Positions 41,019-50,737 are shown, counted from the stretch's first letter. The stretch: DNA of 64,000 nucleotides from an uncultured Paracoccaceae bacterium (GCA_947500005.1 CANMQJ010000006.1:1-64000), one strand, 5' to 3'. Numbers and translations: made by a program. Notes: generated from the sequence alone by a model not told the origin.

Positions 41019-43199
41019 ATGACCGACTCCAGACGGCGCAAGGGCCCCTTGGTCGCCGACAAGCGTCAGCCGCGCCGTGGTGGCAAGACGCCTGCCGGCA
41101 AAGGGGCGAAAACCACCGCCAAGGCGCGCAAGCCCGCCGCGCGCAAACCTGCACGCAAGATGGCCCGTCGCGGCGGCGGCAGTGGGGGCGGTGGCATCGG
41201 CGGCGCGATCCGGCGGTTCTTTCGCTGGATCTTCGGCCTGATCTGGGGCTTCGTCTGGCGCGTGGGCATGGTCTTTGCCCTGATCCTGGCGCTGGCGGTC
41301 GGGCTGACCTATTCGACCCTGCCCGCGGCCAACACGCTGGTGGACGGTCGGGCGCGCGGCTCGGTGACCATGCTGGACCGCGAGGGCGAGGTCTTCGCCT
41401 GGCGCGGCGACCAGTTCGGGGGCGTGATCACGGTGGATACGGTTTCGCCGCATCTCAAGAACGCGATCATCGCGACCGAGGACAAGCGGTTCTATCGCCA
41501 TTTCGGGGTCAGCCCGCGCGGCATCGCCAGCGCCGTGCGCATCAACCTGAGCGAGGGGCGCGGGCCGCTGTCGGGGCATGGCGGGTCGACCATCACTCAG
41601 CAGACCGCGAAACTTCTGTGCCTGGGCGAGCCCTATGAGCCCGAGACCGGCCAGACAGAGGCGGAATACGAAACACAATGCCGGGCCGGGACGCTGTGGC
41701 GCAAGGCCAAGGAGGCGGTCTATGCGATGGCGATGGAAGTCGCCTATACCAAGGACGAGATCTTGATGATCTACATGAACCGCGCCTTCCTGGGCGCGGG
41801 GGCGCGGGGCTTCGAGGCGGCGAGCCAGCGCTATTTCGGCAAGTCGGCGAACGAGGTGGACCCGGCGGAGGCGGCGATGCTGGCCGGTCTGCTGGTGGCG
41901 CCCTCGCGCTATGCGCCGACCAACGACCTGGACCGCGCGCAGAACCGCGCGGCCACGATCGTTCGGCTGATGGAGGAGCAGGGGTACCTGTCCAAGGACC
42001 AGGCCGATTATGCGCAGGCCCACCCGGCGGAGCTTTCCGAGGCGGCTGCGGCGCGGGCGGGTGGCTATTTCGCCGATTGGGTGATGGCGAGCGGGCCGGA
42101 ATTCTTTACCCGCAACACCACCGAGGACGTGATCATCCGCACCACGCTGGACCAGCGCATCCAGACCTCGGCCGAGGAGGCGCTGAAATTCATCTTCCAG
42201 GAGAAGGTGCGGCCCGGATCAAAGGCGCAGGCCGCTATCGTGGTGATGTCGGCCGATGGGGCCGTGCGCGGCATGGTGGGCGGCCGGACCCTGCGGGTGA
42301 ACGGCGCCTTCAACCGGGCGACGCAGGCGCTGCGCCAAACCGGGTCGGCGTTCAAGCCCTTCGTCTATGCCACCGCGCTGGAGATGGGGTACTCGCCGCT
42401 CGATACGGTGGTGGACGAGCCCTATTGCCTGACCGTGCCGGGGTCGGGGCAGTGGTGCCCGAAGAACTATACCAACAAGCATTACGGGCGTGTCACGCTG
42501 ACCCACGCGCTCAAGGATTCGCTGAACGTCCCGGCGGTGAAGGTCTCCGAGGCGGTGGGGCGGGACAAGGTCCGTCACGTGGCGAGCGAATTCGGCATCG
42601 ACAGCGACCTTGATGCGGGTCCGGCGCTGGCGCTGGGCACCTCTGAAAGCACGCTGATCGAGATGACGGGCGCTTATGCCGGGATCCTGAATGGCGGTTC
42701 CTCGGTCACGCCCTACGGGCTGATCGAGCTGCGCCTTCAGGGCGAGGACAGCGTGATGATGGGTTCCGAGGGCGGGATCGGCGAGCGCGTGATCCAGGAA
42801 GAGGCCGCGCGCCAACTGACCTGGATGATGGAAAAGGTCGTGACCGAGGGATCGGGCCGGCGTGCCGCGCTGCCCGGCTGGCAGGTGGCGGGGAAGACGG
42901 GGACCACGCAGGCCGCACGCGACGCCTGGTTCATAGGCTTCACGGCAAACTACGTGACGGGTGTCTGGATGGGCTACGACGACAACACGCCGCTGACCGG
43001 GGTGACCGGCGGCGGATTGCCTGCCGAGATCTGGCACGAGACGATGATGCGCGTGACCGAGGGGTTGGAGCCGGAGCCGTTGCCGATGACCGCACCGGCG
43101 CGGCCCGAGCCGGTGGCCCAGCCGCGCCGCGAAGCGCCCAGGGACAACAGCCTAGGCGGTGCGGTGAACGAGTTGTTGCGGGGGATCTTCGGGCGCTGA
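41019..43199 (+). CDS. Class A penicillin-binding protein (PBP1 type)
   Basis: This bifunctional peptidoglycan synthase of 726 aa has a cytosolic basic, Ala/Lys/Arg-rich tail (residues 1-60), a membrane helix (about 80-100), a GT51 domain with catalytic Glu154 in ATEDKRFYRHFG and GGSTITQQTAK, and RKAKEAVYAMAMEVAYTKDE. The transpeptidase domain has SxxK at Ser443-Lys446 (TGSAFKPF), SLN at 501-503 and KTG at 626-628. The long basic N-tail is typical of alphaproteobacterial PBPs. The C-terminal Pro-rich linker ends NELLRGIFGR. It is divergent from glnK-amtB. Confidence 0.94.
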   Translation: MTDSRRRKGPLVADKRQPRRGGKTPAGKGAKTTAKARKPAARKPARKMARRGGGSGGGGIGGAIRRFFRWIFGLIWGFVWRVGMVFALILALAVGLTYSTLPAANTLVDGRARGSVTMLDREGEVFAWRGDQFGGVITVDTVSPHLKNAIIATEDKRFYRHFGVSPRGIASAVRINLSEGRGPLSGHGGSTITQQTAKLLCLGEPYEPETGQTEAEYETQCRAGTLWRKAKEAVYAMAMEVAYTKDEILMIYMNRAFLGAGARGFEAASQRYFGKSANEVDPAEAAMLAGLLVAPSRYAPTNDLDRAQNRAATIVRLMEEQGYLSKDQADYAQAHPAELSEAAAARAGGYFADWVMASGPEFFTRNTTEDVIIRTTLDQRIQTSAEEALKFIFQEKVRPGSKAQAAIVVMSADGAVRGMVGGRTLRVNGAFNRATQALRQTGSAFKPFVYATALEMGYSPLDTVVDEPYCLTVPGSGQWCPKNYTNKHYGRVTLTHALKDSLNVPAVKVSEAVGRDKVRHVASEFGIDSDLDAGPALALGTSESTLIEMTGAYAGILNGGSSVTPYGLIELRLQGEDSVMMGSEGGIGERVIQEEAARQLTWMMEKVVTEGSGRRAALPGWQVAGKTGTTQAARDAWFIGFTANYVTGVWMGYDDNTPLTGVTGGGLPAEIWHETMMRVTEGLEPEPLPMTAPARPEPVAQPRREAPRDNSLGGAVNELLRGIFGR

Positions 43200-43215
43200 C
43201 CGCGCCCGGAGGGGG

Positions 43216-43812
43216 TCAGCGCAGATCGGCGATCAGGCGGTTCAGGTCGCCGCCACGGGCGTCGAGCATGGCGCCGATCTCGGTCCGTTCGGTCAGCAGC
43301 ATGTTCACCCCTTCGATGAACATGTTGAAGAACTTGTCGCTGCCCGATTTGTCGGAGACCAGGAAAGTGACCTCGAACGGGGCCTCGCCGCGCAGCTTGA
43401 CGGTGGAACGCACCTCGTAACCCGCGCGGATCTTTCGTGCGTCGCGCACGATGACCTCGCCGCCGATGAATTCACGGAACCGCCGGCCGTATTTGCGCGC
43501 AATGTAGCCTTGGAAGGCATCCGTGAACTGGCGCAGCTGCGCGGGGCTTGCGCTGCGGGCATCCACGCCCAGCACATAGCGCGCCATGATGTTCACATCC
43601 CCGTAGCGCACGAAGATACGCTCGAAATCCTTGAGCATCGCGGATTCGGACCGGCCGGAATTGATGACCTTGTTGACGTCGGCCACGACCGAGTCGACGA
43701 GCCGTTTGGCGCTGCTTTCCGTCAGCGCCAGCAGCGCGTTGGGCAGCAGGGCGGTGGCAAAAGTGGCGATCGAGGTCGAAACGAAGGAGCGGCGGGAAAA
43801 GAGCTTATTCAT
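43216..43812 (-). CDS. MlaC/Ttg2D-family periplasmic lipid-binding protein
   Basis: This 198-aa protein has a Tat/Sec-like N-terminus (MNKLFSRRSFVSTSIATFAT), where RRSF suggests a twin-arginine signal. The MlaC fold follows: AKRLVDSVVADVNKVINSG, FERIFVRYGDVNIMARYVLG, LRQFTDAFQGYIARKYGRRF and FFNMFIEGVNMLLTERTEIG. MlaC shuttles phospholipids between outer-membrane MlaA and the inner-membrane MlaFEDB transporter. Its ATG lies inside the last codons of mlaA (8-bp overlap), so the two are translated together. No mlaFEDB genes are present here. Confidence 0.88.
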   Translation of the reverse strand: MNKLFSRRSFVSTSIATFATALLPNALLALTESSAKRLVDSVVADVNKVINSGRSESAMLKDFERIFVRYGDVNIMARYVLGVDARSASPAQLRQFTDAFQGYIARKYGRRFREFIGGEVIVRDARKIRAGYEVRSTVKLRGEAPFEVTFLVSDKSGSDKFFNMFIEGVNMLLTERTEIGAMLDARGGDLNRLIADLR

Positions 43813-44647
43813 AAGGATCCTCGTAGGGGTCAAGGGAACTGTCGCCGGCAATGTCGGCATAGGGGTCGAGCGAATCGTCGGCCGGGCCCGCGGCATAGGG
43901 ATCGTCATAGAGATCGAGATAGGCGTCCTCGTTCCCCCTTGCTAGTTCGAAGCGGCGGTTTTGCAGATAGATGATCCGCGTCTGCGCGTAGCTGTCGGCG
44001 CTTTCATAAAGAATGGAGTCGACCGTGTCGGAATACCGCCCGCGCATCCCCATGCGGCGGACGATCTCGGAATATACCCCGAGGTTGTCGACTGGCCGGG
44101 TGGGGGCGAAATCGACGGGGTTGGTGAAGATGTTGACCAGCACGCCCACCGCGTCGCGCGTGGTCGCCGGCCCGTAAAGCGGCAGTTCCAGATAGGGGCC
44201 TTCGCCAACCCCCCAGACATGCAGGGTTTCGCCGAAATCGGTATCGACCGCCGGGATCTCGAGATCGGTGGCCGGGTCGCCAAGGCCGCCGATCCCGATC
44301 ACCGAATTGACCGCGAAGCGCAGCACGGCGATGCCGGCCTCTTTCGGCTTGGCCTGAAGAAGGTAGTCGACTGCCTGTCCGGGCATCGAGAGGTTGTCGG
44401 CGAAATTGATGAGGCTGGTGACCATCGGTTCGGGCACGGCCGAGACGTATCCCTTGGACGCCGGGCGCAGCAGCGCCTTGTCTAGGCCGCGGTTGAAATT
44501 GTGAACGGAGCGGTTGGTCTGCTCATAGGGATCGAAGATCTCGCCGCGCGCTGCGGCCTCGGGCGGCTGCGAGGCGCAACCGGCCAGAAGGGCGGCTGCG
44601 GCCAGAGCGGCGAGGGTGCGGGGCAGGGAAAAAGAGGCACTGATCAT
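43805..44647 (-). CDS. mlaA: MlaA (VacJ) family outer-membrane lipoprotein
   Basis: MlaA removes mislocalised phospholipids from the outer leaflet of the outer membrane. The 280-aa precursor has a lipobox LLAGCAS with lipidated Cys24. The body shows FDPYEQTNRSVHNFNRGLDK, SLINFADNLSMPGQAVDYLL, AVLRFAVNSVIGIGGLGDPA, FGETLHVWGVGEGPYLELPL, GPATTRDAVG and VDFAPTRPVDNLGVYSEIV, all diagnostic. The last ~35 residues are an unusual acidic tail with four DPY repeats. The start at 44647 fits the signal peptide; the frame stays open far upstream but only as antisense of the ABC gene. It overlaps mlaC by 8 bp. Confidence 0.92.
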   Translation of the reverse strand: MISASFSLPRTLAALAAAALLAGCASQPPEAAARGEIFDPYEQTNRSVHNFNRGLDKALLRPASKGYVSAVPEPMVTSLINFADNLSMPGQAVDYLLQAKPKEAGIAVLRFAVNSVIGIGGLGDPATDLEIPAVDTDFGETLHVWGVGEGPYLELPLYGPATTRDAVGVLVNIFTNPVDFAPTRPVDNLGVYSEIVRRMGMRGRYSDTVDSILYESADSYAQTRIIYLQNRRFELARGNEDAYLDLYDDPYAAGPADDSLDPYADIAGDSSLDPYEDPYE

Positions 44648-44842
44648 TCGACGGGGGTCCGATTTGTGGATTTCGGGTTTTCGCGCTCCCTGGCGCGACC
44701 GGTAAATGCTTAAGGGCGCAGGCGGGAGGCATAAAGCATCGGCGGACGATTTGGAACAGACAGCCTTTAACTTGGGAGAGGGTTGGCTTAAAGCTTTACC
44801 GGGACGATTGCGTTTAGCGTTTTCAGAAATGGGCGGGACAGA

Positions 44843-46570
44843 ATGAAGCCGCAACACGGGTTGGAAGAACTGCGCGCCGCACGGCGTCAGAGCCGAAGCC
44901 TCTACTGGATCGTGGGGGTGTTCAGTTTCTTCGCGAACATGCTGATGTTGACCGGGCCGCTCTACATGCTGCAGGTCTATGACCGCGTGCTGGGCAGTCG
45001 CTCGGAGGAGACGCTGGTGGCGCTGTCGCTGCTGGTCGTGTTCCTGTACGGCATCATGGGCGTCCTCGACTACACGAGGGGCCGCATCATGGCGCGGGCG
45101 GGGGCCCGTTTTCAGGCGGCGCTGGACAAGCGTGTCTTTGACGCGATGATTCGCCGTTCGGCCGTGGCGCAGGATACGGCGGCACAGACCGGGCTGGGTG
45201 ACCTGCAATCGATCCAGAGGCTTATTTCCTCGCCGGTGCTGAGCGCGTTTTTCGACATTCCGTGGACGCCGGTCTTTCTCTTCGGCATCGCGTTGTTCCA
45301 TCCCTGGCTGGGCATGCTGGCGGTCGGCGGCGGTGCGGTGCTGATCGCGATCACCTTCATCAACCAGTTCTATTCCCGCAAGCCGGCGCAGCAGGCGCAG
45401 ATTGCCACGAATCGCGCCGGAATGCTGTCCGAAGAGCTTCGCAAGGAGGCCGAGGGCATCCAGGCGATGGGGATGCGCGGCGCGGCCTTCCAGCGGTGGA
45501 AGGTGGCGCGCGACGTCTCCCTGACCGAGAGCATGGCCGCGACCGACGTGACCGGCACCTTCACTTCGATGACCAAGACCCTGCGGCTGTTCCTGCAATC
45601 GGCGATGCTGGGCCTTGGTGCCTACCTGGTGCTGCTGGGAGAGATCACGCCGGGCGCGATGATCGCGGGGTCGATCCTGCTGGGCCGGGCGCTGGCGCCG
45701 ATCGAGATGGTCATCAACCAGTGGGCGATGGTCCAGGCCGCGATGAAGGGCTGGGACAGCCTCGCGGGGCTGTTGGAGCGCGTGCCGCCCGAGGCGCCGC
45801 GGACGTCCCTGCCCAAGCCCAAGGCCAAGCTGGACGTACAGGGCCTGACCGTCGTGCCGCCGGGAGACACCCGGGCGCAGCTCAAGACCGTGACTTTCAA
45901 GCTGGAGCCGGGCCAGGCGCTGGGTGTGATCGGCCCGTCGGGTGCGGGCAAATCCACGCTGGCGCGGGCGCTGACCGGGGTGTGGCGGCCCGCGGGCGGC
46001 GTTATCCGGCTGGATGGCGCCTCGATCGAACAGTACGGGCCGGACATTTTGGGCCAGCATATCGGCTACCTTCCGCAGCGGGTGCAGCTGTTCGAGGGAA
46101 CCATCGCCGAAAACATCGCGCGGCTTTCCTCGCAGCCCGATGCCGAGAAGGTCGTGGCCGCAGCCAAGAAGGCCGCCGCGCATGACATGATCGTGCACCT
46201 GCCGGAAGGGTACGATACCCGCATCACTCCGGGCGGCGGGCGGCTGTCCGGCGGGCAGATGCAGCGCGTCGCGCTGGCGCGCGCGCTTTATGACGACCCG
46301 GTGATCGTGATCCTGGACGAACCGAACTCGAACCTCGACAACGAGGGGTCGCAGGCCTTGAACGCGGCGATCCGGACGCTCAAGGAGCAGGGGAAATCGG
46401 TCCTGATCATGGCGCACCGGCCGGCGGCGATCCAGGAATGCGAAATGTTGCTGGTCCTCGATCACGGCGCGCGCGTGGCATTCGGCCCGCGTGACGAGGT
46501 GCTTCGGGAAACCGTGGTCAATCACCAGTCGCTGCAGAAGAAGAACGCGGCCATGGGGGGCGTGAGATGA
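44843..46570 (+). CDS. Type I secretion ABC transporter (permease/ATPase, PrtD type)
   Basis: This 575-aa half-transporter energises export of C-terminal-signal (usually RTX) proteins. It has six membrane helices in residues 25-300 (including FANMLMLTGPLYMLQVYDRV and FFDIPWTPVFLFGIALFHPW), then an ABC domain with Walker A GPSGAGKST, signature LSGGQMQRVALARAL and Walker B VIVILDEPNSNLD. DEPNSNLD is characteristic of the PrtD/AprD group. There is no N-terminal peptidase C39 domain. It overlaps the adaptor gene by 4 bp. No RTX substrate or TolC gene is nearby. Confidence 0.93.
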   Translation: MKPQHGLEELRAARRQSRSLYWIVGVFSFFANMLMLTGPLYMLQVYDRVLGSRSEETLVALSLLVVFLYGIMGVLDYTRGRIMARAGARFQAALDKRVFDAMIRRSAVAQDTAAQTGLGDLQSIQRLISSPVLSAFFDIPWTPVFLFGIALFHPWLGMLAVGGGAVLIAITFINQFYSRKPAQQAQIATNRAGMLSEELRKEAEGIQAMGMRGAAFQRWKVARDVSLTESMAATDVTGTFTSMTKTLRLFLQSAMLGLGAYLVLLGEITPGAMIAGSILLGRALAPIEMVINQWAMVQAAMKGWDSLAGLLERVPPEAPRTSLPKPKAKLDVQGLTVVPPGDTRAQLKTVTFKLEPGQALGVIGPSGAGKSTLARALTGVWRPAGGVIRLDGASIEQYGPDILGQHIGYLPQRVQLFEGTIAENIARLSSQPDAEKVVAAAKKAAAHDMIVHLPEGYDTRITPGGGRLSGGQMQRVALARALYDDPVIVILDEPNSNLDNEGSQALNAAIRTLKEQGKSVLIMAHRPAAIQECEMLLVLDHGARVAFGPRDEVLRETVVNHQSLQKKNAAMGGVR

Positions 46571-47868
46571 GCGATCAGACCTGGTCTGCCCGCAAGCCGA
46601 TCATAATCGGGCTGATCGGACTTGTCGTCCTGGTGGGCGGCTTCGGGACATGGGCCGTGCGCAGTTCCATCGCGGGCGCGATCATCGCCGGCGGCCGGAT
46701 CGAGGTCGAGCGCAATCGCCAGGTGGTTCAGCATCCCGACGGCGGAGTGGTCGACGAGATCCTCGTGAACGAGGGCGACACGGTCGAAGAGGGGGAGATC
46801 CTGATACGGCTGGACGCGAACCTGCTGAGTTCGCAGCTTCTGATCGTCGAGGGCCAGCTGTTCGAGTTGATGGCGCGTCGCGGCCGGCTGGAAGCCGAGA
46901 GCGAGGGAGCCGATACCATCGATTTCGAGCCCGAGTTGCTGGAGGCGGCCGAAAACCGCCCCGACGTGCGCGACCTCATCGAAGGGCAGAAGCGGCTTTT
47001 CTCTGCCCGGCAGGATTCCGTCGATCGCGAGACCGAGCAGCTGGAAAAGCGCCGCTCCCAGATCGAGAACCAGATCACGGGTATCCTTGCCCAGCAGGAC
47101 TCGCTCAAGCAGCAGATCGAGCTGATCCGCGAGGAGCTTGTCGATCAGCAGACCCTTCTGGACAAGGGACTTGCTCAGGCGGGCCGCGTCCTAGCGCTGC
47201 GCCGGACCGAGGCCGATCTGTCAGGCACCTTGGGTGAATTGGTGGCCAGCGAAGCCGCACAGGAGGGTCGGATCACCGAAATCGACATCGAGATCCTGAA
47301 GCTTGGGACAAGCCAGCGCGAGGAGGCCATCACCCGTTTGCGCGACCTGCGCTATCGCGAGTTGGAACTGGCCGAGCAGCGCCGTTCGCTTCAGGAGCAA
47401 CTGTCGCGGCTGGATATCAAGGCGCCCGTGTCAGGCATCGTCTATGGCCTGCAGGTGCATACGCCGCGCTCGGTTCTCCGGCCTGCGGATCCGGTGTTGT
47501 TCGTCGTGCCGCAGGATCGGCCGCTGGTCATCGCCGCGCGGGTGGAACCGATCCATATCGACCAGATCCATGTCGGCCAGGAGGTGATCCTGCGGTTCTC
47601 GGCGCTGGATCAGCGGCAGACGCCGGAACTGATCGGTACGGTGACGCAGGTGTCTGCGGACGCGTTCGAGGACGAGGCCAGCCGCGTTTCCTATTACAGG
47701 GCCGAGATCGAATTGAAGGAGGGCGAGCAGGCCAAGCTGCCAGAAGGGTCCGTCCTCATCCCCGGCATGCCGGTGGAGGCGTTCATCCGGACCGAGGACC
47801 AGTCGCCGATCTACTACCTGGTCAAGCCGCTGGCGGATTATTTCACCAAGGCGTTCCGGGAAACCTGA
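46567..47868 (+). CDS. Type I secretion membrane fusion protein (HlyD/PrtE family)
   Basis: This 433-aa periplasmic adaptor links the ABC pump to TolC. It has one N-terminal helix (IIIGLIGLVVLVGGFGTWAV, residues 12-31), a biotinyl-lipoyl half-motif (RNRQVVQHPDGGVVDEILVN), a long coiled-coil hairpin (residues 120-280, EQLEKRRSQIENQITGILAQ onward), the return lipoyl half (LDIKAPVSGIVYGLQVHTPR) and a beta-barrel ending in a membrane-proximal domain. ATGA coupling with the ATPase gene makes a complete inner-membrane T1SS pair. Confidence 0.93.
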   Translation: MSDQTWSARKPIIIGLIGLVVLVGGFGTWAVRSSIAGAIIAGGRIEVERNRQVVQHPDGGVVDEILVNEGDTVEEGEILIRLDANLLSSQLLIVEGQLFELMARRGRLEAESEGADTIDFEPELLEAAENRPDVRDLIEGQKRLFSARQDSVDRETEQLEKRRSQIENQITGILAQQDSLKQQIELIREELVDQQTLLDKGLAQAGRVLALRRTEADLSGTLGELVASEAAQEGRITEIDIEILKLGTSQREEAITRLRDLRYRELELAEQRRSLQEQLSRLDIKAPVSGIVYGLQVHTPRSVLRPADPVLFVVPQDRPLVIAARVEPIHIDQIHVGQEVILRFSALDQRQTPELIGTVTQVSADAFEDEASRVSYYRAEIELKEGEQAKLPEGSVLIPGMPVEAFIRTEDQSPIYYLVKPLADYFTKAFRET

Positions 47869-47946
47869 GCCCTGGTTTGCCCGGGGGGCTTTTCGCGCGC
47901 CGCGATCCCGGCTAGCGTCCGCCCGAACCTGATTTGGGAGGACGCC

Positions 47947-48405
47947 ATGAGTATCGAAGACACCCTTGCCAAGCTGGGCGTGACATTGCCCGACGCACCC
48001 GCGCCGGCCGCCAATTACGTGCCCTTCGTGCAGGTGGGCGACCTGGTGCATGTCTCAGGCCAGATCTCCATGGATGAGAACGGGCTGATCACCGGCAAGC
48101 TGGGTGCCGACATGGAGGTGGACGCGGGCGCGGCCGCTGCGCGACGCTGCGCCATTGCATTGCTGGCGCAGGTCAAGGCCGCCTGCGGCGGCGATCTGGA
48201 GCGGCTGGTGAGGGCGGTCAAGCTGACCGGGTTCGTCAACTCCACCGCCGATTTCACCGACCAGCCGAAGGTGATCAACGGCGCCTCGGATTTCCTGGTC
48301 GAGGCGTTGGGCGAGAAGGGCCGTCATGCGCGGTCCGCCGTGAGCGCGGCCGCGTTGCCCTTGGGTGTCGCGGTCGAGATCGAGGGGATCTTCCAGATCC
48401 GATGA
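47947..48405 (+). CDS. RidA-family enamine/imine deaminase
   Basis: A 152-aa member of the RidA (YjgF/YER057c/UK114) superfamily, longer than the ~128-aa classic RidA and of the YoaB/TdcF-like subgroup. Landmarks are FVQVGDLVHVSGQISMDENG, GAAAARRCAIALLAQVKAAC and LERLVRAVKLTGFVNSTADF, ending SAVSAAALPLGVAVEIEGIF. RidA hydrolyses reactive 2-aminoacrylate-type imines released by PLP enzymes. GGGAGGACGCC precedes the ATG. It overlaps the phosphodiesterase gene by 4 bp. Confidence 0.92.
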   Translation: MSIEDTLAKLGVTLPDAPAPAANYVPFVQVGDLVHVSGQISMDENGLITGKLGADMEVDAGAAAARRCAIALLAQVKAACGGDLERLVRAVKLTGFVNSTADFTDQPKVINGASDFLVEALGEKGRHARSAVSAAALPLGVAVEIEGIFQIR

Positions 48406-49175
48406 CCCCTGTCCCGCTTCCGCAGATCTTTACCCGTCTGCCGATCGCTCACCGCGCCCTGCATGATCGTCGTGCCGGGCGTCCCGAGAACAGCCGCGCG
48501 GCGATCCGCGCGGCCGCCGCGGCGGGTTACGGGATCGAGATCGACCTGCAACTGACCGCGGATGGCCAGGCGATGGTGTTCCACGATTACGACCTGGCCC
48601 GGCTTGCCGAGGGGACCGGCCCGATCCGGCAGTTGACGGCCGAGGAGGCGCAGTCGGTACGTCTGCGCGATGCGGGCGGAGAGGGTATCCCGACCCTTGC
48701 CGAGGTGCTGGAGATCGTCGCGGGGCAGGTGCCGCTGCTTGTCGAGATCAAGGACCAGGACGGCGCGATGGGGCCCGATGTCGGCCCGCTGGAGGCGGCC
48801 ACGGCACAAGCCTTGCGCGCCTATAACGGGCCGGTTGCAGTGATGTCCTTCAACCCGCACAGCATGGCCGAGATGGCGCGCCTCGCCCCCGACCTGCCGC
48901 GCGGACTGGTCACCAGTGCCTATGATCCCGCCGACTGGCCGCTTTCGGCCGCAACTTGCGCACGCTTGCGCGAGATTCCCGATTTGGACCGCGTCGCCGC
49001 CAGCTTCATCAGCCACGAGGCCGAAGACCTGTCCCGCCCGCGGGTGGCCGAGCTGAAATCGAACGGGGTGCCCATCCTGTGCTGGACGATCCGGTCGGCA
49101 CAGGCCGAGGCCGAGGCGCGGCGTGTGGCGGACAACGTGACATTCGAAGGCTACCTCGCGGCGCTGCCGTCTTGA
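48402..49175 (+). CDS. Glycerophosphodiester phosphodiesterase (UgpQ-like)
   Basis: This 257-aa GDPD-family enzyme releases glycerol 3-phosphate from deacylated phospholipids. Active-site motifs are IAHRALHDRRAGRPENSRAA (His-Arg, then Glu-Asn), GIEIDLQLTADGQAMVFHDY (Glu-x-Asp and His) and VPLLVEIKDQDG. The barrel continues to GVPILCWTIRSAQAEAEARR. It has no signal peptide, so it is cytosolic. It is coupled to ridA by ATGA, then separated from the FemAB-like gene by 43 bp. Confidence 0.92.
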   Translation: MTPVPLPQIFTRLPIAHRALHDRRAGRPENSRAAIRAAAAAGYGIEIDLQLTADGQAMVFHDYDLARLAEGTGPIRQLTAEEAQSVRLRDAGGEGIPTLAEVLEIVAGQVPLLVEIKDQDGAMGPDVGPLEAATAQALRAYNGPVAVMSFNPHSMAEMARLAPDLPRGLVTSAYDPADWPLSAATCARLREIPDLDRVAASFISHEAEDLSRPRVAELKSNGVPILCWTIRSAQAEAEARRVADNVTFEGYLAALPS

Positions 49176-49218
49176 TCCCGGGGCGCAGGGCCACAGATTA
49201 GGGGCAGGCGGAGGGAAG

Positions 49219-50406
49219 ATGGACCAGGCACAGATCGAAGTTCAGGTTCTGGGATCGCTGCGCCAGATCGCGGCGGAAGACTGGGATGCCTGCGCCTGTC
49301 CCGAGGCGGCGGATGGCGGGCGGCCGTTCGACCCCTTCACCACCTATCGCTTCCTGTCGGCGCTGGAGGAAAGCGGCTCGGTCGGTCCGGGGACCGGTTG
49401 GCAGCCGCAATATCTGACGGCGCATCTTGATGGCATGATGATCGCCGCCGCGCCGATGTACGCCAAGTCGCACAGCCAGGGCGAATACATCTTCGATCAT
49501 AACTGGGCCCACGCCTATGAGCGCGCGGGCGGGCGCTATTACCCGAAGCTTCAGATCGCGGTCCCTTTCACCCCGGCGACCGGGCGGCGCTTTCTCGTGC
49601 GGCCGGGATATGAGGAGATCGGCGCCTCGGCACTTGTCCAGGGGGCGGTGCAATTGGCCGCCAACAATCGGATTTCTTCGCTTCACGTCACTTTCTGCAC
49701 CGAGGCCGAAGCGGAGGCGGGCGAAGCGATGGGCCTGATGCACAGGGCCTCGCAGCAGTTCCATTGGCTGAACCGGGATTACGGGGATTTCGACGCCTTC
49801 CTTGGCGCGCTGTCCTCGCGCAAGCGCAAGGCCATCCGTAAGGAACGGCGGCAGGCGCAGGCGTTCGGCGGTACGATCAGGACACTCACGGGGTCGGAGA
49901 TCGAGCCGGAGCATTGGGATGCGTTCTGGACCTTTTACCAGGATACCGGGGCGCGGAAATGGGGCTCTCCCTACCTGACGCGGAGGTTTTTCGATATCGC
50001 GCATGAAACCATGGCGGATGACATGGCGTTGGTCCTTGCCGAACGCGATGGCGAGCCGGTCGCGGGCGCGCTCAACTTCATAGGGAGAGAGACGCTTTAT
50101 GGTCGCTACTGGGGCTGCACCGAACACCATCCCTGCCTGCATTTCGAACTGTGCTACTATCGCGCCATGGATTTCGCCATCGCCAACGGGCTGTCCCGGG
50201 TCGAGGCAGGGGCGCAGGGCGAGCACAAGCTTGCGCGCGGTTACCTGCCCACACCCACCCACAGCCTGCACTGGGTCGCCGATCCAGGCTTTGCCGAGGC
50301 GGTCGCCCGCTATCTCGAGGCCGAGCGTGCGGCGGTGGACGAGGAAATCGAAATCCTGACGGATTACGGCCCGTTTAGAAAGACAGAAATAGAGGAACAG
50401 CAATGA
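49219..50406 (+). CDS. FemAB-like/GNAT-fold acyltransferase (peptidogalycan biosynthesis type)
   Basis: This 395-aa protein belongs to the FemAB-like group often annotated as GNAT N-acetyltransferase or peptidogalycan biosynthesis protein. Family marks are [35 protein letters not shown] [32 protein letters not shown] [48 protein letters not shown] and [20 protein letters not shown]. The acyl donor and acceptor are unknown. It overlaps phhB by 4 bp. Confidence 0.85.
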   Translation: MDQAQIEVQVLGSLRQIAAEDWDACACPEAADGGRPFDPFTTYRFLSALEESGSVGPGTGWQPQYLTAHLDGMMIAAAPMYAKSHSQGEYIFDHNWAHAYERAGGRYYPKLQIAVPFTPATGRRFLVRPGYEEIGASALVQGAVQLAANNRISSLHVTFCTEAEAEAGEAMGLMHRASQQFHWLNRDYGDFDAFLGALSSRKRKAIRKERRQAQAFGGTIRTLTGSEIEPEHWDAFWTFYQDTGARKWGSPYLTRRFFDIAHETMADDMALVLAERDGEPVAGALNFIGRETLYGRYWGCTEHHPCLHFELCYYRAMDFAIANGLSRVEAGAQGEHKLARGYLPTPTHSLHWVADPGFAEAVARYLEAERAAVDEEIEILTDYGPFRKTEIEEQQ

Positions 50407-50702
50407 CCGAACGTTTGTCCGCCGAGACCCGGGGCCCGCTTCTCGACCCTCTGCTCAAGACCGGTTGGGCGCTTGCCGATGGCAACGACGCGATCTGCAA
50501 GACCTTCAAGTTCGACAATTTCGTCGAGGCGTTCGGCTGGATGACGCGCGTGGCGATCTGGGCCGAGAAATGGAATCATCACCCCGAATGGCGCAACGTC
50601 TACAATAGTGTCGAGGTGACGCTTACGACCCATGATGTCGGCGGGCTGTCCTCGCTTGACCCGAAACTGGCGCGAAAGATGGACGGGCTGGCCGGGCACT
50701 GA
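50403..50702 (+). CDS. phhB: 4a-hydroxytetrahydrobiopterin dehydratase
   Basis: PhhB (PCD/DCoH) recycles the pterin cofactor of phenylalanine hydroxylase. The 99-aa protein keeps the active-site cluster in [20 protein letters not shown], then [20 protein letters not shown], with the His-His-Pro-Glu-Trp signature. Length matches the family. It may also work with molybdopterin enzymes in bacteria lacking the hydroxylase; none is seen here. ATGA coupled to the upstream gene, and followed by a terminator-like hairpin. Confidence 0.94.
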   Translation: MTERLSAETRGPLLDPLLKTGWALADGNDAICKTFKFDNFVEAFGWMTRVAIWAEKWNHHPEWRNVYNSVEVTLTTHDVGGLSSLDPKLARKMDGLAGH

Positions 50703-50710
50703 GGTTTGGG

Positions 50711-50737
50711 CGCGGCCGGGGCGTCGTCCCGGCCGCA
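50711..50737. terminator. Bidirectional hairpin between phhB and peroxiredoxin genes
   Basis: GCGGCCGGG (50712-50720) and CCCGGCCGC (50728-50736) form a perfect 9-bp stem with a 7-nt loop between converging genes. Only short T-runs follow (ccgttt on plus, gcccaaa on minus), so it is a moderate terminator for both transcripts. Confidence 0.6.

Noticed and set aside
44648..46525. Upstream extension of the mlaA frame to ~906 codons
   Set aside because: The extension is antisense to the type I secretion ABC gene and would put a lipoprotein signal in the middle of the protein. The start at 44647 gives a normal signal peptide and lipobox.
44843..47868. A complete RTX toxin locus
   Set aside because: Only the ABC and adaptor genes are present; no glycine-rich nonapeptide repeat protein or TolC is encoded nearby.
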